From assembly GCF_009928485.1 (NCBI RefSeq), contig NZ_JAABNP010000019.1:45280-109279 (forward strand): a DNA stretch of 64,000 nt. Direction: 5' to 3'. The notes under the pieces were generated by a model. The model was not told the DNA's origin. It saw only the letters and a list, made by a program, of their open reading frames with translations, and ran no database searches. Positions 55,386 through 64,000 of this stretch are shown here, piece after piece (position 1 is the stretch's first letter; each line of letters begins with the position of its first letter). Made by a program: the position numbers and the translations under genes. The DNA comes from Clostridium sp. C2-6-12 (GTDB lineage Bacteria > Bacillota > Clostridia > Clostridiales > Clostridiaceae).

Positions 55386-56489
55386 TTAAAAATTATTCAT
55401 ATGATCAATAATTTGTAACACTTTATTGGCAGATGCTTTAAAATTATATGTTTCTCTTTGGTATTTTGAAACGCCATACTTACTATTTTGCGTTATAGTA
55501 TCTAACCTAATAAGCTTATCAACTAAATCATTTTTTATATTACTTTCAAAAAAAATTGCTTTGTCTTCTAAGACTTCTGGTAATGAAGCTGCATTTGATG
55601 AAATTACAGTTGTCCCCATGCTTAGAGCTTCTAAAGGAGGTAATCCAAATCCCTCATATATTGAAGTAAAAACAAAACATTTTGCCATTTTATATATATA
55701 AGGAAGATCTTCATCTTCAATAAATCCTGTTAAATGAATTCTATTTTTTATTTTTTCTGATTTTCGCAGAAATTCATTAACCTTCCAGCCCTTTCTTCCT
55801 ACTAACACTAAATCATAATCTACTTTATCCAAGACCTCATTATATGCTTCCAATAATAAATTCATGTTTTTTCTTGGTTCAAGAGTTGACAAGCATAAAA
55901 TATAGTTTGAAGGTATAGCATATTTTTCAAATAACATTTGGGGATCATTCTCTTTACATACATTAAATAATGTAGATATTCCACTTGGAACTATATGAAT
56001 CTTGTCATTATCATATTTTAATAATTTTATAATTCTTTCTTTTGTAAACTTAGATACTGTAAAGATTCCATCACTCACTCTAGCTGCATTAATATATGAA
56101 TATTTAAAATAAATTTTTGAAAGTTTTTTCATTGTATAAGGTACATCCCATGCACCCATGTCATGAATTGTATTAAAAATGCCTTTCCGTTTAAATAAAA
56201 TTGGACTAGGAAATGCAAAGAATAAATACTTGTTAGCCTTTATTTTATAAAGATGTTTTAATAAAACAAACTGATTAAATATAAGTTTATTTTTTCCTTT
56301 TAAAATATGAAATTCTATATTTTTTCTATTTTCATACTTCTTAAAATCTAAATGGATTTGATTCTTAAAAATTAATACATATCTATTCAAGTAGTCTATA
56401 TTTAGCATTTCTTGTGTTATGCAAAGAGCATATCTTTCAATGCCAGATAAATTATCAAACAAACTGGTCAAATCTATTGCATAAATCAT
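55386..56489 (-). CDS. Family 4 glycosyltransferase
   Basis: A 367-aa GT-B enzyme. The start MIYAIDLTSLFDNLSGIERY, with later LCLSTLEPRKNMNLLLEAY, YDLVLVGRKGWK and the EX7E-type SIYEGFGLPPLEALSMG, resembles bacterial mannosyl- or heptosyl-type transferases. A heptose donor is possible because the heptose pathway genes lie upstream, but this is inference. The ATG follows AGAAAGGG. Confidence 0.9.
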   Translation of the reverse strand: MIYAIDLTSLFDNLSGIERYALCITQEMLNIDYLNRYVLIFKNQIHLDFKKYENRKNIEFHILKGKNKLIFNQFVLLKHLYKIKANKYLFFAFPSPILFKRKGIFNTIHDMGAWDVPYTMKKLSKIYFKYSYINAARVSDGIFTVSKFTKERIIKLLKYDNDKIHIVPSGISTLFNVCKENDPQMLFEKYAIPSNYILCLSTLEPRKNMNLLLEAYNEVLDKVDYDLVLVGRKGWKVNEFLRKSEKIKNRIHLTGFIEDEDLPYIYKMAKCFVFTSIYEGFGLPPLEALSMGTTVISSNAASLPEVLEDKAIFFESNIKNDLVDKLIRLDTITQNSKYGVSKYQRETYNFKASANKVLQIIDHMNNF

Positions 56490-56506
56490 AGTATTCCCTT
56501 TCTAAT

Positions 56507-57262
56507 TCAATCTTTAGCTCTGTATTTCCATGCAAGTTTAAATATCTTCATGTCATTAACAAAATAACGTTTGAATAACCTTTTAGGTTCTTGTGTAAAT
56601 CTATAAAACCATTCTAGTCCATAAGTACTCATCCATTTCGGTGCTCTTTTAATATTTCCTGCCAGAAAATCAATTGTCGCACCAGCACAGATTGAAACTT
56701 TAGCATTATATTTGTCTATATTTTCATAAATAAATTTTTCTTGTTTAGGACATCCAAAACAAACAATTAAAATATCTGGTTTAACTTCTGAAATTATGCA
56801 ATTAATTTTTTCTAGTTCTTCTTGATTTTTATCAAATCCAAATGGTGGAGCATAAGTTCCTACTATTTTTATTTGGGGATATAAATTTTCAAGTCTAACT
56901 TTAGCTTGCTCTGCAACACCATCTCTTCCACCAATAAAAAACAGGGTATACCCTTTATCAGCTGACATTTTGCAAACTTGTGGAACTAAATCAGATCCAG
57001 ATATTTTTTCTTTTACAGGAATCTTAAACAATTTAGATAACCATACAAGTGGCGTTCCATCTACTAAAACCATATCCGCATTATCTATTATTTTCTTTAA
57101 ATAGTTATCTTCCTCTATTTGAGTTATTACATCAACATTAACTGCTACGATATAAGATTTTCTATGATTCTCCTTGATGTAGCTATCTAAGTTTAGTAAA
57201 GTTTCTTTCATAGATAGATTATTTACATATGTATTTAATAATCTCATTTTATGATTATTCAT
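56507..57262 (-). CDS. WecG/TagA/CpsF-family glycosyltransferase (GT26)
   Basis: A 251-aa protein. Diagnostic parts are VDVITQIEEDNYL, NADMVLVDGTPLVW, LFFIGGRDGVAEQA and LIVCFGCPKQEKFIYEN, with RAPKWMSTYGLEWFYRFTQEP near the end. Family members transfer N-acetylmannosamine(-uronate) to undecaprenyl-PP-GlcNAc. It probably adds the second sugar after the initiating transferase. Peripheral at the inner face of the membrane. Confidence 0.92.
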   Translation of the reverse strand: MNNHKMRLLNTYVNNLSMKETLLNLDSYIKENHRKSYIVAVNVDVITQIEEDNYLKKIIDNADMVLVDGTPLVWLSKLFKIPVKEKISGSDLVPQVCKMSADKGYTLFFIGGRDGVAEQAKVRLENLYPQIKIVGTYAPPFGFDKNQEELEKINCIISEVKPDILIVCFGCPKQEKFIYENIDKYNAKVSICAGATIDFLAGNIKRAPKWMSTYGLEWFYRFTQEPKRLFKRYFVNDMKIFKLAWKYRAKD

Positions 57263-57279
57263 ATTCTTAAAATCTCCTA

Positions 57280-57930
57280 TTAAAAAAACTTATCTTCTAA
57301 CATTAAACACAAGCAATGATAAATCGGCAAATGTAATTCTTGAATCATGTATGTCTCAGTTTTAGGAACTATTATTGATACATCTGAAATACCTTTAAGC
57401 TTCCCACCATCTTTACCAGTAAGAGAAATAACTTTCATACCTTTAGCTTTAGCAGTAACTGCAGCATAAAGCACATTCCTTGAATTACCTGATGTAGATA
57501 TTCCAAGAAATACATCTTTAAATTTTCCATATCCATTTACTTGCTGTGCAAAGCATAAAAGTCCATCAACATCATTGAGATAAGCTGTAGTAAACGCTGT
57601 ATGATTATTCAAAGCGATAGTTGGTAGTGCACCCTGCAATTTCTCAGCTAGTTCTTTTCCCCATTCATGGTCAATAGCTATAATCTTTTTTGCAAATTCA
57701 TCAGAAATTTTTCTCTGCTTCTCAAAACCTTTCATCAATTCACCCGTAATATGATCCGCATCAGCTGCACTACCACCATTACCAGCTATTAATAGCTTCC
57801 CACCATTTTTATATGATTCCTCCAGCACAAAATAAGCATTAATAATTTGATCTTTAATTAATTCTAATACTGGATATCTTTCTATTAATAGATCAACATG
57901 TTTATTCAATTTTATTTCTAAAGTTTTCAT
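57280..57930 (-). CDS. gmhA: Sedoheptulose-7-phosphate isomerase (SIS domain)
   Basis: A 216-aa SIS protein. LLIAGNGGSAADADHITGEL and GISTSGNSRNVLYA are the phosphosugar-binding loops, and KVISLTGKDGGKL follows. It makes D-glycero-D-manno-heptose 7-phosphate, the first step of the heptose pathway. The frame opens at a TTG in the ribosome site; the ATG at 57930 after GAGAGGA is the start. The next two enzymes of the pathway are encoded directly upstream. Confidence 0.9.
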   Translation of the reverse strand: MKTLEIKLNKHVDLLIERYPVLELIKDQIINAYFVLEESYKNGGKLLIAGNGGSAADADHITGELMKGFEKQRKISDEFAKKIIAIDHEWGKELAEKLQGALPTIALNNHTAFTTAYLNDVDGLLCFAQQVNGYGKFKDVFLGISTSGNSRNVLYAAVTAKAKGMKVISLTGKDGGKLKGISDVSIIVPKTETYMIQELHLPIYHCLCLMLEDKFF

Positions 57931-57964
57931 TTTTATTCCTCTCAATAATATATTTTTAACCTAT

Positions 57965-59251
57965 CTAAATCTCTTTAAAAATGCTGTCTACAAATTCAGT
58001 TAAATTCTTATAAGATTCATATATATCACTCTCACCTATTAACGCGACATTACACCCAGCATTTAAACCAGATTTCATATCAATTTCATTATCTCCAACC
58101 ATCCAGGATTTCGATAAATCAATATTATATTTTTCAGTTGCTTTTAAAATCATACCTGCCTTTGGTTTTCTGCACTTACAATCGATTTTATATTCTAATC
58201 TTTCACCTTCAAATCCTTTGGCAGGATGATGAGGGCAGAAAAAGATGTCATCTATATAAGCCCACTTTTGGCCAAGAAGTGTTTCCATTTTATTATGGAT
58301 TTCATAAAGTTGTTCAAGGCTAACCTCTCCCCTTGCTATCATAGGTTGGTTAGTAACTACAATAGTGAGGTATCCGCTTTCATTGATTTTCTTAATGGCA
58401 TCAGCTACTCCGTAAATCAATTCAAAGTCATCAATGTTTTTTAAAAAACTAATATATTTATTAATTGTACCGTCTCTATCTAAAAATACTGCTTTCTGTT
58501 TATATGACAAGTTTTTTGCTTTTACTTTTCCTCTTTTAATATCTTCTATTACAGAATAGAATCGATCTGGTGTTCCCATATCTTTTACATATTCAGGTGA
58601 ACCATAGGCAAAAAGTGATCCAGATGAAATAAGAGGTTTTAGCACCTCTCTATCAAGATCAACTTTTTTCAATTCTTTAAATATATCAAGAATCTTTGAA
58701 GAAAACATATGAATACCTGCATTAACACGATTCTTATACCAAAGTCTTTCATCTTCTTTGTGAAGCCAATTAGTCACTTCTCCATTATTATTACATTCAA
58801 TAATACCACTATCATATGGATGACTATTCGGATGAGTAAACAAAGTAGCTACTCCACCTTTATCTTTATGGAACTTATAAAACCTGTGAATATTAATATC
58901 AAAAATAATATCTCCATTTAATAATAAGAAATCATCAGTTAATTCATCTTTTAAAAAATATAGAGCACCAGCTGTTCCTAGTGGTTCCTTTTCTTCTATA
59001 TATTTAATATGAACATTAAAAGGTTTGCCCGTATTTGTTGATATATTGCTACCGTCTCCAAAGTAATTTTTAATAATATTTCCAAGATGTCCTATAACTA
59101 AAATTATCTCTGTAAACCCCTGCTCCCTTAAACAATCAATCTGATATTCAAGAATTGGTTTATCTAAAACTGGAATCATGGGCTTTGGAACCTCTGAATT
59201 AACAGAAGTTATTCTTGTTCCTTTTCCACCAGCCATAATAACTATTTTCAT
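57965..59251 (-). CDS. Fused heptose-1-phosphate guanylyltransferase / heptose bisphosphatase (HddC-GmhB)
   Basis: A 428-aa two-domain enzyme. Residues 1-235 are a nucleotidyltransferase (IVIMAGGKGTRI, VPKPMIPVLDKP, LLNGDIIFD). Residues about 248-420 are a HAD phosphatase (VFLDRDGTINKY, VVTNQPMIARGEV). The phosphatase carries the GmhB zinc loop FFCPHHPAKG...CKCRKPKAG and MVGDNEIDMKSG. It covers two steps toward GDP-D-glycero-alpha-D-manno-heptose. The ATG at 59251, after GAGG, removes a 17-residue extension that starts at 59302. Confidence 0.9.
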   Translation of the reverse strand: MKIVIMAGGKGTRITSVNSEVPKPMIPVLDKPILEYQIDCLREQGFTEIILVIGHLGNIIKNYFGDGSNISTNTGKPFNVHIKYIEEKEPLGTAGALYFLKDELTDDFLLLNGDIIFDINIHRFYKFHKDKGGVATLFTHPNSHPYDSGIIECNNNGEVTNWLHKEDERLWYKNRVNAGIHMFSSKILDIFKELKKVDLDREVLKPLISSGSLFAYGSPEYVKDMGTPDRFYSVIEDIKRGKVKAKNLSYKQKAVFLDRDGTINKYISFLKNIDDFELIYGVADAIKKINESGYLTIVVTNQPMIARGEVSLEQLYEIHNKMETLLGQKWAYIDDIFFCPHHPAKGFEGERLEYKIDCKCRKPKAGMILKATEKYNIDLSKSWMVGDNEIDMKSGLNAGCNVALIGESDIYESYKNLTEFVDSIFKEI

Positions 59252-59361
59252 ACTATTTAGCCTCAAATCTTCTATTATTAATTTTAAGCAAATTGCTTTC
59301 AAGTATTAGAATCTGTTACCAGAGGTCCTAAGTAATTTTCTATAGTTAATTCATGTGACAC

Positions 59362-60345
59362 CTAATATTCTGATGTGTAATGGATAACTTTAGTCCCACT
59401 GTTTTCAAATTCAAACGGAACATATAATAAATCTTTCATTGCCTCTTTTATGGCTTTCCTTTTATCTTCTTCAACATAAAATAATAAAAACCCTCCACCA
59501 CCAGCTCCTAATAACTTTCCACCAATTGCTCCTATTTCTATAGCTCTTGCATATAATGAATCAATATCATCATTTGTGATCTTATTAGTAATTCCACGTT
59601 TCAATTTCCATGTATAATCTAGAAGCTTCCCAAACTCCTTTAAATTACTTTTTGAAGTTAAAATTTTTTCTGCTTCATCTACTAGGCTTAACATTTCCAA
59701 TAATTGCTTTGTCTTATCTTTCATAGTACATTCTTGAACTTTAGAAATATCTGAAGAAAACCTTGAAAACCCAGTAAAGAAAAGCATTAAATTATCATTT
59801 AATTGTTTTTTCCGTTCAGCAGAGATAATAATAGGATTAACCGTAAACCCATCTTCATTAAAGTTGATTCTATTTAATCCACCAAAAGAAGCTGCTATTT
59901 GATCCTGAACACCTCCACTTTCTTTGCAAAGTGTTCTTTCCAAATATATAGCTTCATCTGCTAATTTTTTCTTATCTGCATACCTTCCTTTTAATCCATA
60001 AAATGCGTTTAACATTCCAACAGCAAATGAACTACTCGTACCTAATCCAGAACGGGCTGGAAGATCCGCTTCATATGTAAGACGAATCTTCTGCATATCC
60101 AAAAACTTCATTGCCTCCCTTATAGCTGGATGTTCAATACTTCCTACAGATGTTACACGTTCTATTTTGGCATAAGAAAGTTCAGTAGAATAATCAAAAA
60201 ATCTTGGTAGATGTCTAACATTTACGTAACAATACTTATCAAAAGTAGTTGAAATAACTGCTCCTCCGTACTCATTGTAAAATCCAGGAAAGTCTGTACC
60301 CCCGCCAAAAAAAGATATTCTAAAAGGTGTTTTTGTTATAATCAT
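59362..60345 (-). CDS. hddA: D-glycero-alpha-D-manno-heptose-7-phosphate kinase (GHMP)
   Basis: A 327-aa GHMP kinase. ITKTPFRISFFGGGTDFPGFY, the ATP loop PARSGLGTSSSFAVGML and GAGGGGFLLFYVEE are all present. It phosphorylates heptose 7-phosphate at C1 for the bisphosphatase and guanylyltransferase encoded next. The ATG follows AAGGAG. The 217-base gap upstream contains only short broken frames. Confidence 0.92.
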   Translation of the reverse strand: MIITKTPFRISFFGGGTDFPGFYNEYGGAVISTTFDKYCYVNVRHLPRFFDYSTELSYAKIERVTSVGSIEHPAIREAMKFLDMQKIRLTYEADLPARSGLGTSSSFAVGMLNAFYGLKGRYADKKKLADEAIYLERTLCKESGGVQDQIAASFGGLNRINFNEDGFTVNPIIISAERKKQLNDNLMLFFTGFSRFSSDISKVQECTMKDKTKQLLEMLSLVDEAEKILTSKSNLKEFGKLLDYTWKLKRGITNKITNDDIDSLYARAIEIGAIGGKLLGAGGGGFLLFYVEEDKRKAIKEAMKDLLYVPFEFENSGTKVIHYTSEY

Positions 60346-60562
60346 TAATTAGCTTACTCCTTCTTGTTAATGTTAAAAAATCACTTCTGTAATCATATCT
60401 TTGTCAAATCCATTTTTCCATCTTTTCAGTATTCATTATTGAAATCATTTCATCCTTATTAAGCATCTTAACTTTTTCTGTATTAATTAACTACATCTAA
60501 ATTTATACATTTAGTTACTCACTATATTTTCCATTTAGGTTGACTTTTTATATCATTACTTA

Positions 60563-61204
60563 TTAACTTGCATTTTTATCTCCAAATAACACAAAAAATG
60601 TCTTAAATATAAGTTTTACATCTATCAGAAGATTTCTCTCTTTAACATATTTAATATCTAATTCCATCCATTCATTAAATTCAATATTATTTCTTCCTGA
60701 CACTTGCCAATAGCAAGTTAATCCTGGTTTAACACTCAATCTTTTCAGCATCCATACTTCAAAACTTTTTACCTCATCAGGAAGAGATGGTCTTGGTCCA
60801 ACAATAGTCATTTCGCCTTTTAATATATTAACTAGTTGTGGTAATTCATCTATACTTGTCTTTCTAATAAACCTTCCCACTTTTGTTATTCTCGGATCAT
60901 TCTTAATTTTAAACATAGGACCAGTTCTTTCATTTTCACTAGCTAACTTTTCTTTGAGCTCTTCTGCATTGCCTACCATTGATCTAAATTTATACATTTT
61001 GAATACTATACCATTCTTGCCCACTCTATCCTGAGAAAAAATTATAGAACCTTTTGATTCAATTCTTATAAGAATTGCAACAATTACTAGTATTGGCATC
61101 AAAACTATTAATCCTATTAAAGAACAAATTATATCCAAGGCTCTTTTTATAAACTCATAAACTTCTCTATGTTTCATTTGTTCTTTTAAGATCGAGTTTT
61201 GCAC
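60563..61204 (-). CDS. Initiating undecaprenyl-phosphate sugar transferase
   Basis: A 213-aa bacterial sugar transferase (WbaP/EpsL C-terminal type). One membrane segment (about 25-50) precedes FSQDRVGKNGIVFKMYKFRSM, RKTSIDELPQLVNILKGEM, VGPRPSLPDEV and KPGLTCYWQVSGRN. It places the first sugar phosphate on undecaprenyl phosphate and so starts each repeat unit. The GTG at 61204 after AAGGGGG is preferred over 61225. Confidence 0.9.
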   Translation of the reverse strand: MQNSILKEQMKHREVYEFIKRALDIICSLIGLIVLMPILVIVAILIRIESKGSIIFSQDRVGKNGIVFKMYKFRSMVGNAEELKEKLASENERTGPMFKIKNDPRITKVGRFIRKTSIDELPQLVNILKGEMTIVGPRPSLPDEVKSFEVWMLKRLSVKPGLTCYWQVSGRNNIEFNEWMELDIKYVKERNLLIDVKLIFKTFFVLFGDKNAS

Positions 61205-61262
61205 GTTAATCCCCCTTATTAGCATTAATAAAATTCATTCTATATTTATTTCTGCACCCTTC

Positions 61263-62054
61263 TCAATATAATACGCCCTTCTTTTTAGTTTTATTACAAA
61301 AGTAAAATATAGATTTCTTTTCTTTAAGCTTTTGCCCACAAAATTCTATATCCTTGTTTTCAAGCAATTTACTTGCACTGTCCATAAAAACTTTTTCACT
61401 TTTAACATTTATACTATTTGATATATTAATTGCTTTTGATAATACTGTAGTTCTATTTACATTATTATGTGCATCTGATCCAATAAAGTTATAAATCCCA
61501 TTTTTTAAAAACAATTCAGCTACTGCTTTTACATTTCTTCCAAACGCCCCTTGTATACTTCCGCTATTCATTTCAAATAAACATCCACTTTCTATAAATT
61601 TATTTATAGATAAGACATTTTCTATAATTGGGACATATCTTTCTGGATGAGCGATTATTGGAATGATTCCTCTAATTTTAAGTTCATATATTATTTCAAA
61701 TATATAATCGCTAAATTCATATATTGAGCATTCAGTGAGCATATATCTAGAATCGTTAATAGTGCCAATATTACCTTCTAGATAATCCTCTATTGTATGT
61801 TCATTTAAGTATACTTCTTGTCCACTATAAATTTGAATTTTTAGATTCTTCTCCCTTATAAGATAATTTAGTTCAGTTACAAAATCTCTTACTTCTGTAA
61901 TTGTTGTTGTTCCATATCCAATAAAATAATGAGGAGTTGCTACTATCTTTTTAGTACCATCCTTAACTGCATCTTTTAACATTTCCAGTGTTATATCTAT
62001 ATTTTCAGCACCGTCATCTATTTGAGGTAATATATGAGAGTGAATATCTATCAT
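61263..62054 (-). CDS. CpsB/YwqE-type PHP-fold tyrosine phosphatase
   Basis: A 263-aa PHP protein. Metal ligands are visible in MIDIHSHILPQIDDGA, VATPHYFIGY, IAHPERY and GSDAHN. It dephosphorylates the BY-kinase encoded at the other end of the locus. The frame opens at 62078; the ATG at 62054 gives the normal N-terminus and follows AAGGAGG with a 12-base spacer. First gene of the exopolysaccharide operon. Confidence 0.9.
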   Translation of the reverse strand: MIDIHSHILPQIDDGAENIDITLEMLKDAVKDGTKKIVATPHYFIGYGTTTITEVRDFVTELNYLIREKNLKIQIYSGQEVYLNEHTIEDYLEGNIGTINDSRYMLTECSIYEFSDYIFEIIYELKIRGIIPIIAHPERYVPIIENVLSINKFIESGCLFEMNSGSIQGAFGRNVKAVAELFLKNGIYNFIGSDAHNNVNRTTVLSKAINISNSINVKSEKVFMDSASKLLENKDIEFCGQKLKEKKSIFYFCNKTKKKGVLY

Positions 62055-62089
62055 ATATTTAATTATCCTCCTTATCATTTTTTATATTT

Positions 62090-62118
62090 TTATTAAATTT
62101 TTATTAATCTTATGACAA
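62090..62118 (-). promoter_or_regulatory. Probable promoter of the exopolysaccharide operon
   Basis: TTGTCA (62113-62118), a 17-base spacer and TAATAA (62090-62095), upstream of the CpsB-like gene and just after the hydrolase terminator. Confidence 0.45.
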
Positions 62119-62139
62119 TTAGAATTGAATAAACAAAAA

Positions 62140-62186
62140 AATAAGGTAAGTATTTACTAATTTCTTCGTAAAATACTTACCTTATT
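62140..62186 (-). terminator. Terminator of the alpha/beta hydrolase gene
   Basis: AATAAGGTAAGTATTT and AAATACTTACCTTATT are perfect 16-bp arms. On the minus strand TTTTTTGTTTATTC follows. It separates the hydrolase from the exopolysaccharide operon. Confidence 0.9.
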
Positions 62187-62197
62187 CTTATATCTTA

Positions 62198-62965
62198 TTA
62201 TTTTAATAAAAACTCTAAAACCCATGGCGAAACTATACATGCCTCAGTTACAAGCTGATCATGATTTAACTCTTCAAATACTTTTAATGAAATACCATTA
62301 TTTAATAATTCCTGTTGATTATTTAATATATCCTCTTTAACTAAAGGAATATCTTCTTCCCCAGTGAAAATAGCTAGATTCCCCTCAATCTCATTTATAT
62401 TTACTCCAGTCCATTTTTCCATGGCTCTTAGCTTTGCAATTTTGGCTTCTAAATTAGTATTCTTTAACCATTCAATATCTTCCTCAGTGAAACCTTCTTC
62501 ATCAAATATATTTCTGTCTCTTATTGCCTTAAATTTTTCATAATCTGCAATTATATCTGGTACTATTGTTTTAAAGAATTCATTTCCAAAATTAGTTCCT
62601 GCACAAACAACTTTTTTAACATTTCTATTATTTTTACAAAGCTTTAAACCTATTGTTGCCCCGTAAGAATGTCCAAAATAATTATAAGTATTAAATCCGC
62701 ATTTCTGTACTACTGCTTCTATGTCTGAAATAACTTTATCTTGTGAATAAAAATCTATTTCTGATGATACATCACTTTCACCATTTCCTCTAAAATCTAA
62801 TGCTATAACAGTAAAGTATTCTTTTAAAATATCTGTCCATCCACTTTTCTGCCATATCTCTTTTGTTCCGCTTAAGGAATGACCTAATACAATGGCTGGA
62901 CCATTTCCAGTAATATTATATACAATTTTAGCTTTATCTTTTGAAATTATGTAATCTTTATTCAT
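62198..62965 (-). CDS. Alpha/beta hydrolase
   Basis: A 255-aa hydrolase. The oxyanion region is VLGHSLSGTKEIW, ALDFRGNGESD follows, the nucleophile elbow is YFGHSYGATIG (Ser in GHSYG) and the catalytic His is in LNHDQLVTEA. There is no signal peptide. Substrate unknown; the fold covers esterases, lactonases and C-C hydrolases. The ATG follows ACAGGGG. Monocistronic, with a strong terminator. Confidence 0.88.
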   Translation of the reverse strand: MNKDYIISKDKAKIVYNITGNGPAIVLGHSLSGTKEIWQKSGWTDILKEYFTVIALDFRGNGESDVSSEIDFYSQDKVISDIEAVVQKCGFNTYNYFGHSYGATIGLKLCKNNRNVKKVVCAGTNFGNEFFKTIVPDIIADYEKFKAIRDRNIFDEEGFTEEDIEWLKNTNLEAKIAKLRAMEKWTGVNINEIEGNLAIFTGEEDIPLVKEDILNNQQELLNNGISLKVFEELNHDQLVTEACIVSPWVLEFLLK

Positions 62966-63124
62966 AAATATGTACCCCTGTCATAATTCTTTTTCTATCT
63001 TAACTTAATATATACTCTATAATAATAACATCACTCCATGAACTTGTTAATTTACGAAACCATGATGCAATAATTTAATATCTATTTTATATGCTTCTAT
63101 TAAATTAATAACTAAATCTAAGTT

Positions 63125-63820
63125 TTAACTAAAAACTCCAAAAATAATAGGTATAAATATAGCTGGTAGTAAGTTAGCTACTTTAATTTTGCTCACTCCA
63201 AGCATATTAAGTCCAAGTCCTACAATTAAAAGACTTCCAACTGCTGACATATTATTAATTATAGTTTCTGTTAGTACAGTTGAAAGACCACCTGCAAGAA
63301 GAGTTATAGTTCCTTGATATATTAATATTGCAATTGAAGATAGCATTACTCCTATTCCAAGTGATGATGCAAATATTATTGAAGATATTCCATCCAATAT
63401 TGATTTAGCAAAAAGAGTTGAATGATTTCCTTTCAATCCACTTTCCAAAGATCCAACTACCGCCATAGCTCCAACGCAAAATAGTAAGCTTGATGTTACA
63501 AAGCCTTCAGCTATAGAAATTTTATCATGTATCTTATTTTTTCTTTTACTATTAATTTTTTCTTCTATCAGATTTCCAAAATCATTTAATCTTTTGTCAA
63601 TGTCTATTATTTCACCAATTAATGCTCCTATTGCTATAGAAATTATTATTTGTAATGTATCTTGCCCCTTAAGTGTACCTGAAATTCCTATGTATAGTAC
63701 ACATAAAGCTAATCCATTCATTATAGTTGTACTAATCTTTTCCGTCAGCCTTCCTTTTACTACTAATCCAATTAAACATCCGCCTATTATAGCTAATGCA
63801 TTTACTATCGTCCCCAACAT
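63125..63820 (-). CDS. DUF554 membrane protein
   Basis: A 231-aa protein with six to seven membrane segments. MLGTIVNALAIIGGCLIGLV, IIDIDKRLNDFGNLIE, FVTSSLLFCVGAMAVVGSLE and DGISSIIFASSLGIGVMLS match the DUF554 (YdfK-like) family. It is a possible transporter, but no function is proven. The ATG follows GGAGGATTATATAA. An inverted repeat lies in its promoter region. Confidence 0.87.
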   Translation of the reverse strand: MLGTIVNALAIIGGCLIGLVVKGRLTEKISTTIMNGLALCVLYIGISGTLKGQDTLQIIISIAIGALIGEIIDIDKRLNDFGNLIEEKINSKRKNKIHDKISIAEGFVTSSLLFCVGAMAVVGSLESGLKGNHSTLFAKSILDGISSIIFASSLGIGVMLSSIAILIYQGTITLLAGGLSTVLTETIINNMSAVGSLLIVGLGLNMLGVSKIKVANLLPAIFIPIIFGVFS

Positions 63821-63864
63821 TTATATAATCCTCCACTCTAATGTTTTATATTATATTTAATTAT

Positions 63865-63903
63865 AATACGCTAATTAAAATTTATCTAACAATTAAGCGT
63901 ATT
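63865..63903. repeat. Inverted repeat upstream of the DUF554 gene
   Basis: AATACGCTAATT (63865-63876) and AATTAAGCGTATT (63891-63903) pair with a single bulged base. It is 45 bases before the start, a possible operator or leader hairpin. Confidence 0.45.
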
Positions 63904-63947
63904 AATCTTCCTATAATTATATCTGCTTAAATTTCTTGTGCTCATTA

Positions 63948-64000
63948 ATCGAGTAGGAGCTAAATAATTATTTTATTTAGCGTCCTCTCACACCACCGTA
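63948..64000 (-). mobile_element. Probable 3' end of a group II intron (cut by the window edge)
   Basis: On the minus strand the window edge reads TACGGTGGTGTGAGAGG, which looks like the 3' strand of intron domain V. A stem GCTAAATAA/TTATTTAGC follows, then TCCTACTCGAT, typical of domain VI with its branch-point A and the 3' splice end. The intron body, if present, lies beyond the window. Recognition is from memory of bacterial intron ends. Confidence 0.5.

Noticed and set aside
60346..60562. Short minus-strand frame MLNKDEMISIMNTEKMEKW in the gap before hddA
   Set aside because: It breaks after 20 codons and has no ribosome site. It could be a gene remnant, but nothing identifies it.

Overview
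The window is AT-rich, low-GC DNA, with strong AGGAGG-type ribosome binding sites and short intergenic gaps. Its gene content is typical of Clostridium sensu stricto: a FAD-dependent glp trio with a DUF1667 partner, a spore-photolyase-like radical SAM protein, FIST, LCP and CpsB/C/D-type exopolysaccharide genes. I assign it to a solventogenic or butyrate-type Clostridium by gene style only. I see no rRNA or tRNA gene and no CRISPR array.

Layout. 1-5.6 kb: mostly small minus-strand housekeeping or hypothetical genes (polysaccharide deacetylase, Lrp/AsnC regulator, lipoprotein, PAP2 phosphatase, 51-aa zinc-ribbon protein). 5.7-15.7 kb: one 536-codon membrane-protein gene cut in two by an 8.4-kb transposon. 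The transposon carries three translationally coupled tyrosine recombinases plus a small coiled-coil partner (Tn554-like or recombinase-trio type) and two lipoprotein cargo genes (LRR and MORN-like). Removing the DNA between two 8-bp copies of ATATTGTT restores the host gene exactly in frame. 16.3-20.5 kb: radical SAM protein, beta-lactamase-family serine hydrolase and a UvrA-like ABC ATPase. 20.5-26.2 kb: a hairpin-rich leader and a 1693-aa pseudokinase-AAA-TPR-GAF-GGDEF protein. 26.3-33.3 kb: glycerol regulon glpF, glpP, glpK, FAD dehydrogenase, second FAD oxidoreductase and DUF1667 protein. Two related leader RNAs lie upstream of glpF and glpK. 33.5-38 kb: PAS histidine kinase with a FIST sensor protein, then homoserine dehydrogenase.

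38.4-46.7 kb: LCP-family protein, ABC exporter and a lasso-peptide-type RiPP cluster on the minus strand (nucleotidyltransferase-like protein, asparagine-synthase-like cyclase, short precursor, PqqD-like B1, transglutaminase-like B2, HPr-kinase-like enzyme). The precursor was not an obvious gene. It appears frameshifted by a 7-bp tandem duplication, and undoing this gives a well-formed peptide ending exactly at a 17-bp-stem terminator.

46.8-62.1 kb: a minus-strand exopolysaccharide operon. It reads from a CpsB phosphatase and initiating sugar transferase through a GDP-D-glycero-D-manno-heptose pathway (hddA, fused hddC-gmhB, gmhA), glycosyltransferases, an EpsG-like polymerase, UDP-galactopyranose mutase, a flippase and VanZ, to CpsC/CpsD chain-length control. 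62.2-64 kb: alpha/beta hydrolase, DUF554 protein and, at the very edge, the probable 3' end of a group II intron.
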